Source of the DNA: Methanomassiliicoccales archaeon LGM-DZ1
GTDB taxonomy: Archaea > Thermoplasmatota > Thermoplasmata > Methanomassiliicoccales > Methanomethylophilaceae
Length of the DNA stretch: 64,000 nucleotides
Assembly: GCA_030168595.1 (NCBI GenBank)
Contig: CP115556.1
Span: 1,550,001 to 1,614,000 of the forward strand
Reading direction: 5' to 3'
Shown here: in pieces, positions 1 to 8,935 of the stretch
Position numbering within the stretch: position 1 is the stretch's first letter
Layout: every line of letters begins with the position of its first letter
Notes under the pieces: generated by a model
The model's database searches: none
Told to the model about the DNA's origin: nothing
The model's input: the letters and a program-made list of their open reading frames with translations, nothing else
Position numbers and translations under genes: made by a program

Positions 1-477
1 CTGCACAGGCGTGCTCCTGCCGGACAGCGTCATGCACAGGTATTCGCCGGTGAGAGATAGGTCGCCGGGCTCCGGGCCCATCGAGCCGATCCCGGAACAG
101 TCATCCTTCTCCCCCTTTCCGAAGACCCAGACTGCTCCGAAGCGCCGCATGTCCGAGAAACGCATCTGCGAGCCGTCATCGAAGGAGGCCGTGATGTGCG
201 TGTGCTTCTCTATAGGGAACTCTGCGGGGCAGACGTACAGTTGCCCCGTCATCCCGAAGCGGATGACCGCGGTAATTCCGCTGTCATGGCTTATGATCAG
301 CGCTTTCCCGCGCCTGCCGATCCCCGTCACGGTGCTCCCCTCCAGCATCCGCATGCCCTCCGGCGTCGTGTTCTTCAGTATGCGGGTGCCGTCGGCCTTC
401 ACTGAGACGATCCGGCGCCCGACGGCCAGAGGGGCGACGTTCCTCCTGACCGTTTCTATCTCGGGAAGTTCTGGCAT
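1..477 (-). CDS. mutM: Formamidopyrimidine-DNA glycosylase MutM/Fpg, N-terminal part (cut by window edge)
   Basis: DNA repair glycosylase that removes oxidised purines and nicks the abasic site. The reading frame starts at 477 with MPELPEIETVRRNV, the family hallmark: after Met removal Pro2 is the catalytic nucleophile and Glu3 assists. The frame stays open for 159 codons to the window edge. The rest of the usual 270-280 residues, including the C-terminal zinc finger, lies outside. A TATA-like TTTTTAACC at about 501-510 on the minus strand sits 25-33 bp before the ATG, so the mRNA is probably leaderless. It diverges from the DRG GTPase. Family assignment is firm; whether the C-terminus is intact cannot be seen. 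Confidence 0.92.
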   Translation of the reverse strand, partial: MPELPEIETVRRNVAPLAVGRRIVSVKADGTRILKNTTPEGMRMLEGSTVTGIGRRGKALIISHDSGITAVIRFGMTGQLYVCPAEFPIEKHTHITASFDDGSQMRFSDMRRFGAVWVFGKGEKDDCSGIGSMGPEPGDLSLTGEYLCMTLSGRSTPVQ

Positions 478-561
478 ATTGATGCGTTATATGCTGAGGA
501 CGGTTAAAAACGATAAGCCCTTAATATGCGATACCAATCAGCAGGGCAGGAGGCGTGACGG

Positions 562-1674
562 ATGGCGACGATCGAAGAACAGATTGAAGAGCTCGAGAAG
601 GAGATCTCCAACACCAAGAAGAACAAGGCCACCGAAGCGCACATAGGCAAGCTGAAGGCGAAGATAGCCAAGCTCTCCATGGAGAGGGAGCACAGGCTGG
701 AGCAGTCGAGGGCAGGCGGAGGGACCAGAGGGTTCTACGTCAAGAAGGCCGGCAACGCGACGGTCGCGCTGGTCGGTTTCCCGTCCGTGGGAAAGTCCAC
801 GCTGCTCAACCAGCTGACCGGGGCGCATTCCGAGGTGGGAGCGTATCACTTCACCACCCTCGATGTCGTGCCCGGAGTCATGGAATACAACCACGCGAAG
901 ATCCAGATCCTGGATATGCCGGGGCTGATCAAGGATGCATCCCGCGGGAAGGGAAGGGGAAGGGAGGTCATCGCGGCCGCCCGTTCCGCAGATATCATCC
1001 TGCTCGTCGTGGACATCTTCAACCCGGACCTGAGCGTGCTGATGAAGGAGCTCTACAACTCCGCCATCAGGCTCAACCAGTATCCCCCGGACGTCAACAT
1101 CACGACGTCCCAGTCGGGAGGAATCATAGTAAAGCCGACGCTCAAGCTGACCAAGATCGACGTCGATACCATCAAGGACATGGTGGCGGCCTATGGCCAC
1201 ATCAACGCCACCGTCGTCGTCCGCGAGGATATCGACGTGGAGCAGATGCTGGATGTTCTCGCAGGCAACCGCGTCTACATCAAGGCGGTCATGGCCATCA
1301 ACAAGGTCGACCTGGCCAAGCCCGGCCAGCTGGAGGCGGTCATGGAGATGCACAAGGCGTACAAGAGCGTCGGTGTCTCCGCGGCCACCGGCTACAACAT
1401 CGATGCCCTGAAGCAGGAGATCTACGACCAGATCGACATGATCAGGATCTACCTCAAGCCGCAGGGGCAGGAGGCCGACATGAAGGAGCCCCTCATCGTC
1501 AAGAGGGGGAACACCGTCGGCGATGTCTGCGAGCTGATCCACAGGGACTTCAGGAACGCGTTCCGTTATGCCATGGTCTGGGGCAAGAGCGCTAAGTTCC
1601 CCGGGCAGACCGTCGGAATGGATCATGTCGTGGAGGATGAGGACATCCTCTGCATCATAGTCAAGAGGTCCTGA
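562..1674 (+). CDS. DRG-family (OBG-like) GTPase with C-terminal TGS domain
   Basis: Translation-associated GTPase of the developmentally regulated GTP-binding (DRG/Rbg) family, universal in archaea and thought to act on ribosomes. The 370 residues show a charged N-terminal helix (about 1-60), then the G domain with G1 GFPSVGKST (about 72-80), G3 DMPG and G4 NKVD, and a C-terminal TGS domain (about 295-370). The length is normal for the family. The start is supported by GGAGG about 8 bases upstream and a TATA-like CTTAATATG at about 520-528. It is followed by a GC hairpin with a T-run, so it is probably monocistronic. Confidence 0.95.
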   Translation: MATIEEQIEELEKEISNTKKNKATEAHIGKLKAKIAKLSMEREHRLEQSRAGGGTRGFYVKKAGNATVALVGFPSVGKSTLLNQLTGAHSEVGAYHFTTLDVVPGVMEYNHAKIQILDMPGLIKDASRGKGRGREVIAAARSADIILLVVDIFNPDLSVLMKELYNSAIRLNQYPPDVNITTSQSGGIIVKPTLKLTKIDVDTIKDMVAAYGHINATVVVREDIDVEQMLDVLAGNRVYIKAVMAINKVDLAKPGQLEAVMEMHKAYKSVGVSAATGYNIDALKQEIYDQIDMIRIYLKPQGQEADMKEPLIVKRGNTVGDVCELIHRDFRNAFRYAMVWGKSAKFPGQTVGMDHVVEDEDILCIIVKRS

Positions 1675-1702
1675 GACGGATCTGGGATTTTACGGCCGGA
1701 CA

Positions 1703-1734
1703 GGCGGCGGAAAGGCCGCCGCCGGCCGCTGTTT
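1703..1734 (+). terminator. Putative terminator after the DRG GTPase gene
   Basis: A 6-bp GC stem (GGCGGC 1703-1708 with GCCGCC 1715-1720, loop GGAAAG) is followed by TTTT at 1731-1734. It lies between the convergent ends of the DRG gene and hemD and could serve both directions. Confidence 0.5.
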
Positions 1735-1748
1735 TCAAGAAACCGGTA

Positions 1749-2534
1749 TCAGTCGCTGCCGGCGAAGCGGCCTGCAACAGTATCCAGCATTCCGGCGAAT
1801 GTGGATTTCTCCGGGATCGCGTCGGGCGCGAACCCCTGCCTGCGCATGGATTCCGCCGTCGGCCTGCCGATTGCCACCTTGAAAGTGCCGTTCAGCGCTT
1901 CGGCGGCCCTGTCCTTCCCGCACCAGTTCTCAAGCTCGCTGAGGAAAACCCTGAACGATTCGGGGCTGGTCATGAGGAGGGCGTCGAGCGTGCCGGACGA
2001 TGCTTTGTCCAGGAGCCTCTCGGTGCATCTCTCCACCGGCGCCGGGACCATGCTGTAAACAGGTTCGTCCAGGACCTCTGCCCCGGCGTCCTTCAGGATC
2101 TTGGAGATCCCCTTCCCGCCGTCCGACGAGCGGAGGAGCATGACCTTCTTGCAGGACACCTCGTCGGCCAGTTCGCGGGCGACGCCCTCTCCCGAGTAGA
2201 CCTCCGGGACGAGGTCGGTCTTCCTGCCGGAGAGCCTGAGGAGGGCATCCTCGGTGGTGCTCCCGGTGCAGGCGACGTTGGTCTTGGACAGCAGGGCATT
2301 CAGCCCTTCCGCCCCGTAGCGGCCGGCCATCTGCTCGGCAGCGGTGACCGATGCGAAAACTGCGAAGTACACCTGTCCGGAGCCGAGCTCCTTCTCGACC
2401 TCGGCGAAGACTTCCGGGTCTCCGGGGACGGGATCGAGGGACGGCGCTCCGAAAGGCTCGAACCCCGCATCGCGGACGGCCTTCTCCCCTTCGGGCAGCC
2501 TCGCCCTCGGGCGGGTGAAACCGACCGAGGTCAT
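1749..2534 (-). CDS. hemD: Uroporphyrinogen-III synthase
   Basis: Closes hydroxymethylbilane and inverts ring D to give uroporphyrinogen III, the last common precursor of siroheme, cobalamin and F430. The 261-residue protein has the two-lobed HemD pattern and begins MTSVGFTRPR. HemD proteins are poorly conserved, so the call rests partly on position: it is the last gene of an operon in which every other step of the pathway is present. Its ATG overlaps the cobA stop by four bases (2531-2534), which indicates translational coupling. Confidence 0.88.
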   Translation of the reverse strand: MTSVGFTRPRARLPEGEKAVRDAGFEPFGAPSLDPVPGDPEVFAEVEKELGSGQVYFAVFASVTAAEQMAGRYGAEGLNALLSKTNVACTGSTTEDALLRLSGRKTDLVPEVYSGEGVARELADEVSCKKVMLLRSSDGGKGISKILKDAGAEVLDEPVYSMVPAPVERCTERLLDKASSGTLDALLMTSPESFRVFLSELENWCGKDRAAEALNGTFKVAIGRPTAESMRRQGFAPDAIPEKSTFAGMLDTVAGRFAGSD

Positions 2535-3277
2535 GCGAGGTCACCGAGGACTGCCCTCAGCTCGACAACGGACCCGACGACGATTATCCCCGGAGTTTCC
2601 GCATGCTGGGTCTTTATGGTGTCCTCGAGTTTCCCGACAGTGGTGACGAACACCTTCTGGTCGGGGTGGGACCCTTTGGAGATGACCGCCGCAGGGGTGT
2701 CCGGGGAGGTCCCTCCCTCGATGAGCCCGCGGGAGATGTTCCCCGCATTGTCGAGCCCCATCAGGATGACCAGGGTCCCGTGCCCTTCGGAGAGCGCGGT
2801 CCAGTCGATCCTGTCCTTATCGCGGTCGGCCTTCTCGTGGCCGGTAATGAAGGTGACCAGCGAAGCATGGTCCCTGTGGGTCACCGGTATCCCGGCCAGT
2901 TCGGGGACGGATATGGCGGAGGTGACGCCGGGGATGACATGGACTTCCACGCCCGCCTTTCTGAGTTTCTCCGCCTCTTCCGCGCCCCTTCCGAAGAGGA
3001 AGGGGTCGCCGCCCTTCAGGCGGACGACGGTCTTGCCCTGTTTCGCATATTCCACCAGCAGGTCGTTGGTCTGCCACTGCTTCAGGTGGTGGTCCGCCGC
3101 CCTCTTGCCGGCATCGATAAGCTCGGCATCGCTGCGGCATTCCTTCAAGAGCTGCTCGGTGTCGAGGGCGTCGTACATGACGACGTCGGCCTCGCGGAGC
3201 GCCCGCAGGCCCTTGACGGTGATGAGCCCCGGGTCGCCGGGGCCTGCGCCGATGAGGTAGACCCTGCCGGCCGTCAT
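2531..3277 (-). CDS. cobA: Uroporphyrinogen-III C-methyltransferase (SUMT)
   Basis: SAM-dependent enzyme that methylates uroporphyrinogen III at C2 and C7 to precorrin-2, the branch point to siroheme, cobalamin and F430. The 248-residue protein begins MTAGRVYLIGAGPGDPG and carries the SUMT signatures GAGPGDPGL near the N-terminus and RLKGGDPFLFGRG near residue 90. The frame is open further upstream, but that part is antisense-like shadow inside hemC. The ATG at 3277 overlaps the hemC stop by one base and matches the family start. There is no fused HemD or CysG-type dehydrogenase domain; HemD is the next gene. Confidence 0.95.
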   Translation of the reverse strand: MTAGRVYLIGAGPGDPGLITVKGLRALREADVVMYDALDTEQLLKECRSDAELIDAGKRAADHHLKQWQTNDLLVEYAKQGKTVVRLKGGDPFLFGRGAEEAEKLRKAGVEVHVIPGVTSAISVPELAGIPVTHRDHASLVTFITGHEKADRDKDRIDWTALSEGHGTLVILMGLDNAGNISRGLIEGGTSPDTPAAVISKGSHPDQKVFVTTVGKLEDTIKTQHAETPGIIVVGSVVELRAVLGDLA

Positions 3278-4137
3278 CAGGCATTCCCCTTGAGCCTGGC
3301 GGCTATCTCCGCGATCTTCGCTTCGGATTCGGAGACATCGAACGACGTCATCACCCTGACCGGGACGTCCGGTATGAACGAGACGGCGATGAGGGACACC
3401 GTGCTGCCGTTCAGCTCGGCGTTGATGCCCACGGGCGAGGAGCATCCGGCACCCATCGCGCGGAGGATGCTCCTCTCGATGCCGACCTCGGTGCGGGTCT
3501 TGGCGTCGTCGAGCTTCCTGAGCTTCTCGATGGTCGCAGCATCGTCCGCGCGGCACTCGATGCCGATGGCGCCCTGCCCGGCGGCCGGGACGAGGATGCG
3601 CTTGTCGACGGGGTTCACCTGGTACGATATGCCGAGCCTGTCCAGGCCGGCCTTGGCCATGACGATGGCGTTGTACTCGCCGGCCTCCAGCTTCGAGATC
3701 CTGGTGTTCATGTTCCCGCGGAGGGTCTTGATCCTGATCGTGGGGTTGAACGCCCTGATCATCCTCTCCCTGCGGACGCTGCTGGTCCCGAGGATGGTCC
3801 CGCAGACCATCTTGTCCAGAGGCAGGGGGATAGTGGCATCGCGCACGTCCGCCCTCGGGAGGACGGCGGCCACGGTGAACCTGGGGTCTATCTTCGCGGG
3901 TATGTCCTTTAGGGAGTTGACCGTGCAGTCTATCTCCCCGGCGGCCAGGGCCTCCTCCAGCTCCTTGACGAAGACGCCGATCCCGCCCATGTTGGCCAGG
4001 TGGGTGGTCACGTCCTTGTCGCCGTGGGAGGTTATCCCGACGATCTGGCACACTTCTGCGCAGGCCTTCTCGAAGGCCGCTTTGAACTCTTCTGCCTGGG
4101 CCATGGCCAGGCTGCTGGTCCTGCTCCCTGCTTTCAT
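3277..4137 (-). CDS. hemC: Hydroxymethylbilane synthase (porphobilinogen deaminase)
   Basis: Polymerises four porphobilinogens into hydroxymethylbilane using a covalently bound dipyrromethane cofactor. The 286 residues include the HGDKD element near the N-terminus, the central region with SSVRRERM, and the cofactor-attachment cysteine Cys232 in GAGCSSPVG. It is slightly shorter than bacterial HemC (about 310), as is common in archaea. The start overlaps the hemL stop by four bases (4134-4137). It is the fourth gene of the hemABLC-cobA-hemD operon. Confidence 0.95.
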   Translation of the reverse strand: MKAGSRTSSLAMAQAEEFKAAFEKACAEVCQIVGITSHGDKDVTTHLANMGGIGVFVKELEEALAAGEIDCTVNSLKDIPAKIDPRFTVAAVLPRADVRDATIPLPLDKMVCGTILGTSSVRRERMIRAFNPTIRIKTLRGNMNTRISKLEAGEYNAIVMAKAGLDRLGISYQVNPVDKRILVPAAGQGAIGIECRADDAATIEKLRKLDDAKTRTEVGIERSILRAMGAGCSSPVGINAELNGSTVSLIAVSFIPDVPVRVMTSFDVSESEAKIAEIAARLKGNA

Positions 4138-5411
4138 TCTGATTTCACCTTACCGAGGAAGTCGCCGAAGCACTCGGAGATCTTATTGCACGCTTCTTCG
4201 TCATGCGCGGTGGAGAGGAACGAGACCTCCATGGCGCCCGGCGCCATGTAGATGCCGCGGCGGAGCATGAACTCGAACATCTTCCCGAACATGGCGCGGT
4301 CGATCTTCTGGGCCTCCGCGCCGTTCCTGACCTCGTCGACCCCGAAGAACACTGAGAACATGGACGCCACGGAGTTGATGCATCCGCGGACGCCGCTGTC
4401 CTCGAGCCTGTCCCTCATCGAGGCGACCAGGCCCTGGGTCGTCTTCTCCAGGCTGTCGTACCTCCCGCGCTCGGACATGAGCGTGATGGTCTCCAGGCCT
4501 GCGGCCGCGGATATGGGGTTGCCGGAGAACGTCCCGGCGACGTAGACCGGTCCCTGCGGAGCGACCATGGACATGATGTCCTCCCTGCCCATGAACGCTC
4601 CTGCCGGATAGCCTCCGCCGATGATCTTCCCCATGGTGGTCATGTCGGGAGTGACCCCGTACCTGCCCTGGGCGCTCTTCGGGCCCAGCCTGAACCCGGT
4701 GATGACCTCATCGAAGATGAGGACGGCGCCGTGCTCCTTGGTGATCCTGCGCATGTCCTGGAGGTACCCTTTCTCGGGGGTGACGACGCCGACGTTGCCC
4801 ATGACGGGCTCCATGATGATCCCGGCGATGTCCTCGTTCTTATCGAGGAGCGATTCGAACTGCCCGGCGTCGTTGTACTCGACGAGGTAGGTGTTCTTCA
4901 CGTCCTCCGGGGGCACTCCCAAAGAGCTCGGCATGTTCTCCGCCGATCCCGAGCCGGCCGCCACGAGGACGGTGTTGTGCGCCCCGTGGAACCCGCCGTT
5001 CAGCTTGACGATGCCGTTCTTCCCGGTGAACCCGCGGGCGGTGCGTATGGCATGCATCGTCGCCTCGGTCCCCGAGTTCTGCAGCCTGCACATGGCCGCG
5101 CTGGGGACGGCCGAGGTGATCCTCTCGAGGAGCTGGGTCTCCGGGTGCGAGGGGCATCCGAACACGGAGCCCTTCTTGGTCTGGTCGCGCACCGCCTTGG
5201 CCACGCGGGGGTCGGAGTGCCCCAGGATGAGGGGGCCGTACGCCATGCAGAGGTCGATGTACGTGTTGCCGTCGATGTCGGTGATGCGGCATCCCCGGCC
5301 GCTCTCCATGACGATGGGATAGGGCTTGAACGCCCTGACGGGGGACGAGACGCCCCCGGGGGTTATCCTCTTCAGCAGGGCGTACTCGGTCTCGGAGTTG
5401 GACGTCCTCAT
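4134..5411 (-). CDS. hemL: Glutamate-1-semialdehyde 2,1-aminomutase
   Basis: PLP enzyme of the C5 pathway that converts glutamate-1-semialdehyde to 5-aminolevulinate. The 425-residue length is normal. PLP-binding Lys262 lies in TMGKIIGGGYPAG, and the glycine-rich RITPGGVSSPVRAF segment near the N-terminus is typical. The stop overlaps the hemC start by four bases and the start overlaps the hemB stop by four bases, so the gene is firmly inside the operon. Confidence 0.96.
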   Translation of the reverse strand: MRTSNSETEYALLKRITPGGVSSPVRAFKPYPIVMESGRGCRITDIDGNTYIDLCMAYGPLILGHSDPRVAKAVRDQTKKGSVFGCPSHPETQLLERITSAVPSAAMCRLQNSGTEATMHAIRTARGFTGKNGIVKLNGGFHGAHNTVLVAAGSGSAENMPSSLGVPPEDVKNTYLVEYNDAGQFESLLDKNEDIAGIIMEPVMGNVGVVTPEKGYLQDMRRITKEHGAVLIFDEVITGFRLGPKSAQGRYGVTPDMTTMGKIIGGGYPAGAFMGREDIMSMVAPQGPVYVAGTFSGNPISAAAGLETITLMSERGRYDSLEKTTQGLVASMRDRLEDSGVRGCINSVASMFSVFFGVDEVRNGAEAQKIDRAMFGKMFEFMLRRGIYMAPGAMEVSFLSTAHDEEACNKISECFGDFLGKVKSE

Positions 5412-6412
5412 TGGATCCCCTTGAGCATCCTGGCGGCGTCTTTGGCGTAGTAGGTGATGATCATGTCGGCGCCGGCGCGCTTGATGCCGATGAGGGATTC
5501 CATCATGATCCTCTCCTCATCGATCCATCCGTTGGCGGCGGCCGCCTTGATCATGGCGAACTCTCCCGATACCTGGTAAGCGCAGATGGGGACGGGGAAC
5601 GTATCGGCCGCTTCGCGGACGACGTCAAGGTAGGGGCCGGCGGGCTTCACCATGATGATGTCCGCGCCCTCGTCGAGGTCCTCGGAGATCTCCCTCAGCG
5701 CCTCGCGCCTGTTGGCAGGGTCCATCTGGTATGTGGCGCGGTCCTTCCTGGCGTGGCAGGCGCAGGACGGCGCGGAGTTGGCGATGTCCCTGAACGGGCC
5801 GTAGTAGGCGCTCTGGTACTTCGCGGAGTAGGCCATTATGGGGGTGTTCTGGAACCCGGCGCAGTCGAGCGCGTTCCTGATGGCGTCGATCTGCCCGTCC
5901 ATCATCCCGGAGGGGGCGATGATGTCCGCTCCCGCCTTCGCCTGGGACACTGCGATCTTCCCGTAGAGCTCGACGGTGGGGTCGTTGTCGACGTCCCCGT
6001 CCTCGCGGAGGACGCCGCAGTGGCCGTGGTCGGTGTACTCGCACATGCAGAGGTCGGCGATGATGACCAGCCCCTCGCCCTCTTTCTGGGCGGCCCTGAG
6101 GCCGCGGATGGCGGTCTGCACCACTCCGGTGTCGGAGTAGGCGTCCGAGCCGACGGAGTCCTTCTTCGCGGGGACCCCGAACACCAGGACCGAGGTGACG
6201 CCGCTGCCGAGGATGTCGTCGAGTATCTCCCTGTACCCGGAGAGCGGGTAGGTGGGAACGCCCGGCATCGATGCGGTGTATTTGATCTCGTTTATGTTCG
6301 CATCGAAGAATATAGGCAGAATGAGGTTCGAGGGGTCGAGCCTGGTCTCCCTCACGAGCGATCTGATCTCCGGTGTCTGTCTGAGCCTTCTTCCTCTGTT
6401 GATAGGGAACAT
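5408..6412 (-). CDS. hemB: Porphobilinogen synthase (5-aminolevulinate dehydratase)
   Basis: Condenses two 5-aminolevulinates into porphobilinogen. The 334-residue protein shows the zinc-type cysteine cluster ADLCMCEYTDHGHCG, the Schiff-base region IMVKPAGPYLD, and the first active-site lysine in AYSAKYQSAYYGP. It therefore looks like a Zn-dependent HemB rather than the Mg-only kind. Only six bases separate its ATG from the hemA stop. The start is supported by the usual FPxxRxRRLR opening (FPINRGRRLR). Confidence 0.96.
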   Translation of the reverse strand: MFPINRGRRLRQTPEIRSLVRETRLDPSNLILPIFFDANINEIKYTASMPGVPTYPLSGYREILDDILGSGVTSVLVFGVPAKKDSVGSDAYSDTGVVQTAIRGLRAAQKEGEGLVIIADLCMCEYTDHGHCGVLREDGDVDNDPTVELYGKIAVSQAKAGADIIAPSGMMDGQIDAIRNALDCAGFQNTPIMAYSAKYQSAYYGPFRDIANSAPSCACHARKDRATYQMDPANRREALREISEDLDEGADIIMVKPAGPYLDVVREAADTFPVPICAYQVSGEFAMIKAAAANGWIDEERIMMESLIGIKRAGADMIITYYAKDAARMLKGIQ

Positions 6413-6418
6413 TGTGAT

Positions 6419-7669
6419 TCACTCCTTGCCGGACGGTGAGAAGAGCTTCGAGGCGGCGTCCACAACGTCGTCCTCCCCGTTCAGTGCCGCCTTCCTGAGG
6501 TTCTTGATGATGTCCGCACTTAACTGTTTTATTATCGCGCGCGTGAGAGCGTCCACGGTCTCGTCTGGATCGGCCCCGTTGGACAGCGCATGCTTGGCCT
6601 TCTCGGCCTCGGTCTGCCTGATGCGCTCGGACATCATGCCGATGCCGCGGATGACCGCATCGGCCGCCTCGGTCTTCCGGTCCTCGGCGATCTTCGCCAT
6701 CTCCTGCTGGATGATCTTCTCGGCCGCGGAGATCTCCTTCTTCCTGCGCGCGACGTTCTCCGCCGCGATGGCGTCGAGGGATGCCATGGTGGAGAGCGTG
6801 ACGTTGGGAACGCTGCCGGCGTCCTTCGCGACGTTCGTCGGGACGGAGACGTCGATCAGGAGCAGGGGGCGGTCCGGCCTCGAGGCCATGGCATTCTCCA
6901 CCATCTCCCTGCTGACGACGTCATGGTGGGCAGAGGTGGCCACGAGCACGAGGTCGCTGCCGGCTATCATCTCGGTCAGGCGGTCCATGCCGACCGCGGT
7001 CCCTCCCAGTTCCTTCGCGAGCTCGCGGGCCCTCTCGAAGGTCCTGTTGGAGACGAAGACCGTGCGGGGGCCTTTGCCGGCCAGGTTCTTGGCGATGAGC
7101 CCGGCCATGTCGCCCGCTCCGATGATCGCGATGTTCTTCCCCTCGAGGGAGCCGATCTTCTTCTCAGCGAGCTCTATGGAAGCGTACCCGACCGACACAG
7201 CCCCCTTGTTCAGCTCCGTCTCGGTCCTGACCTTCTTGCCGACGACGATGGCGTTGTTGAACAGAGAATAGAGCACGCGCCCGACATGGCCTTCCTTCTG
7301 GGCCTTGGCGAATGAGTCCTTCACCTGGTGCTGGATCTGGTCCTCTCCGACTATGAGCGAGTCGATCCCGCAGACCACGGTGAAGAGGTGCTTTATGCAC
7401 TCGTCGTCCTGCAGGATGTACCAGAAGTCCCTATGCTCATAGGGGATGGCCTTCCTGACCGTCTCCTCCATGCGCAGGCGGACGGCGTGGTTGTCGTCTG
7501 CCGCGGCGTATGCCTCCAGGCGGTTGCACGTGCGTATGACCACATATTCCGATACATCGGGATCGTTCTCGAGGTCCTTCGTGACCGCTTCCTCAAGCCC
7601 GGGTATGATCTCGGTAAGGCACTCCATCCCCCCGGCGGAAGAATGCGTGATATGAAGGCTGACCAGCAT
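6419..7669 (-). CDS. hemA: Glutamyl-tRNA reductase
   Basis: First committed enzyme of the C5 pathway: reduces glutamyl-tRNA(Glu) to glutamate-1-semialdehyde with NADPH. In 416 residues it shows the catalytic Cys48 in IRTCNRLEAY, the GEDQIQHQVK substrate region, the Rossmann motif IIGAGDMAG and a C-terminal helical dimerisation domain. It leads the operon hemA-B-L-C-cobA-hemD. On the minus strand an AT-rich TATA-like element lies at about 7733-7742, about 65 bp upstream, implying a leader of roughly 40 nt. No precorrin-2 dehydrogenase gene is attached, although one often accompanies hemA in archaea. Confidence 0.96.
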   Translation of the reverse strand: MLVSLHITHSSAGGMECLTEIIPGLEEAVTKDLENDPDVSEYVVIRTCNRLEAYAAADDNHAVRLRMEETVRKAIPYEHRDFWYILQDDECIKHLFTVVCGIDSLIVGEDQIQHQVKDSFAKAQKEGHVGRVLYSLFNNAIVVGKKVRTETELNKGAVSVGYASIELAEKKIGSLEGKNIAIIGAGDMAGLIAKNLAGKGPRTVFVSNRTFERARELAKELGGTAVGMDRLTEMIAGSDLVLVATSAHHDVVSREMVENAMASRPDRPLLLIDVSVPTNVAKDAGSVPNVTLSTMASLDAIAAENVARRKKEISAAEKIIQQEMAKIAEDRKTEAADAVIRGIGMMSERIRQTEAEKAKHALSNGADPDETVDALTRAIIKQLSADIIKNLRKAALNGEDDVVDAASKLFSPSGKE

Positions 7670-7981
7670 TGATGTACCTCCGCAGCAGGGTCGCGTCCCG
7701 TGTTACGGACAATGTGTGTTCGTATTCGGCTTGGATATATATGGTAATCGGCAGGATGCACGGGATTACAATCCACCTTATGATGTGCCAGATAAGAAAA
7801 GCTATAAAGTGTGCGCATCGCGCATACTGTTGCGGGAACAGTCGGCGGAACCCCCTGTCCGGCCGAATCTGGGCGGCTGCTAAGGCATCGGAAACGTGCA
7901 GAACAGAATTGTATTATTGTAATTTAGTCATCCTTAAATAAACACTTTCACTTGATGTCCGCATGGAAAGGAAGTGGTCTC
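7670..7981. promoter_or_regulatory. Divergent intergenic region between hemA and an ABC exporter
   Basis: A 312-bp gene-free stretch carrying promoters in both directions. For hemA there is a TATA-like core at about 7733-7742 (TTGGATATATATGG on the plus strand). For the exporter there is TTAAATA at about 7934-7940. An inverted repeat GGATT-AC-AATCC lies at 7763-7774. The hemA core resembles the left half of the palindromes found elsewhere in this window but lacks a matching right half. The short frames here have no recognisable product. Confidence 0.5.
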
Positions 7982-8935
7982 ATGACCGAAACGGAAGCGC
8001 CGATATCCATTCAGGATCTGCGCAAATCATACAGGAACGGCTTCACAGCCGTCGACGGGCTCAGCCTGGACGTCAGGAAGGGGAGCTTCACCGGGCTCCT
8101 GGGCCCGAACGGGGCCGGGAAGAGCACCACGCTCAAGATCGCCTCCGGGCTGGTGCCCCCGACGTCCGGCCGCGTGCTGCTGAACGGTTTCGATGTGGCC
8201 TCTGAGCACAGGAAAGCGCTCAAAGACGTCGGGACCGTGATCGAGACCCCGGAATACTATGCCTACCTGACGCCCAGGGAGACGTTCTCCTACATCGGCG
8301 GGGTCATCGGCATGCGCAGGGAATCGGTCGCAGCCCAGACCGATGCCCTGCTGGAAGAGGTCAAGATGTCCGAGTGGGAGGACAAGAGAATAGGGACCTT
8401 CTCCAAGGGGATGAGGCAGCGCATCTCCATCGCGCTGGCACTTTTGAACGATCCGAATGTGATCATCCTCGACGAGCCCACTTCCGGGCTCGATCCCCGC
8501 GGCATGGCGGAGATGAGGGAGATCCTGAAGAACATCAGGAACGGCAAGCCCGGGCTCACGGTGCTGATGTCATCGCACATGATGCACGAGGTCACCGATC
8601 TATGCGACCGCATAGCCATGGTGAACCGTGGGAGGCTCCTGGTGCACGACGACAAAGAGAAGGTCATCGGAGGCTCCGGCGACGAGCACCGCCTGAGCAT
8701 CAGGCTGGCCGGCGGGGCCTCCCCGGAGGCCCTGGAGGCTGTGCGCTCCGAAGTGTGCATAGAATCGGCCGAGGTCAGCGGGACCGCCATCGAGGCGGTC
8801 ATGCGCGGGAACGATGACTCCGCAGCGGATCTCATCGCAGCCCTGGTGGCCCGCGGGCTGCGCCCCTGCTCCGTGTCCGAGGATGAGAATGCTCTCGAGA
8901 ACAGGTACCTCGAGATGATCCAGGAGTCGGGATGA
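7982..8935 (+). CDS. ABC-2 type transporter ATP-binding protein
   Basis: ATPase subunit of an exporter-type ABC system. Walker A GPNGAGKST, signature FSKGMRQR and Walker B IILDEPTSGLDP are all present in the first 200 residues. The C-terminal 100 residues resemble the variable accessory domain of such ATPases. I chose the ATG at 7982 because a GGAAAGGAAG ribosome site lies just upstream; an in-frame TTG at 7952 is possible but poorly placed. The stop overlaps the permease start by four bases. The substrate cannot be inferred. Confidence 0.9.
   Translation: MTETEAPISIQDLRKSYRNGFTAVDGLSLDVRKGSFTGLLGPNGAGKSTTLKIASGLVPPTSGRVLLNGFDVASEHRKALKDVGTVIETPEYYAYLTPRETFSYIGGVIGMRRESVAAQTDALLEEVKMSEWEDKRIGTFSKGMRQRISIALALLNDPNVIILDEPTSGLDPRGMAEMREILKNIRNGKPGLTVLMSSHMMHEVTDLCDRIAMVNRGRLLVHDDKEKVIGGSGDEHRLSIRLAGGASPEALEAVRSEVCIESAEVSGTAIEAVMRGNDDSAADLIAALVARGLRPCSVSEDENALENRYLEMIQESG

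Noticed and set aside
2603-4270. 555-codon plus-strand frame across cobA and hemC
   Set aside because: Antisense shadow of clear heme-pathway genes.
7669-7941. 90-codon frame in the hemA-exporter gap
   Set aside because: Runs through both promoters and has no domain or ribosome site.
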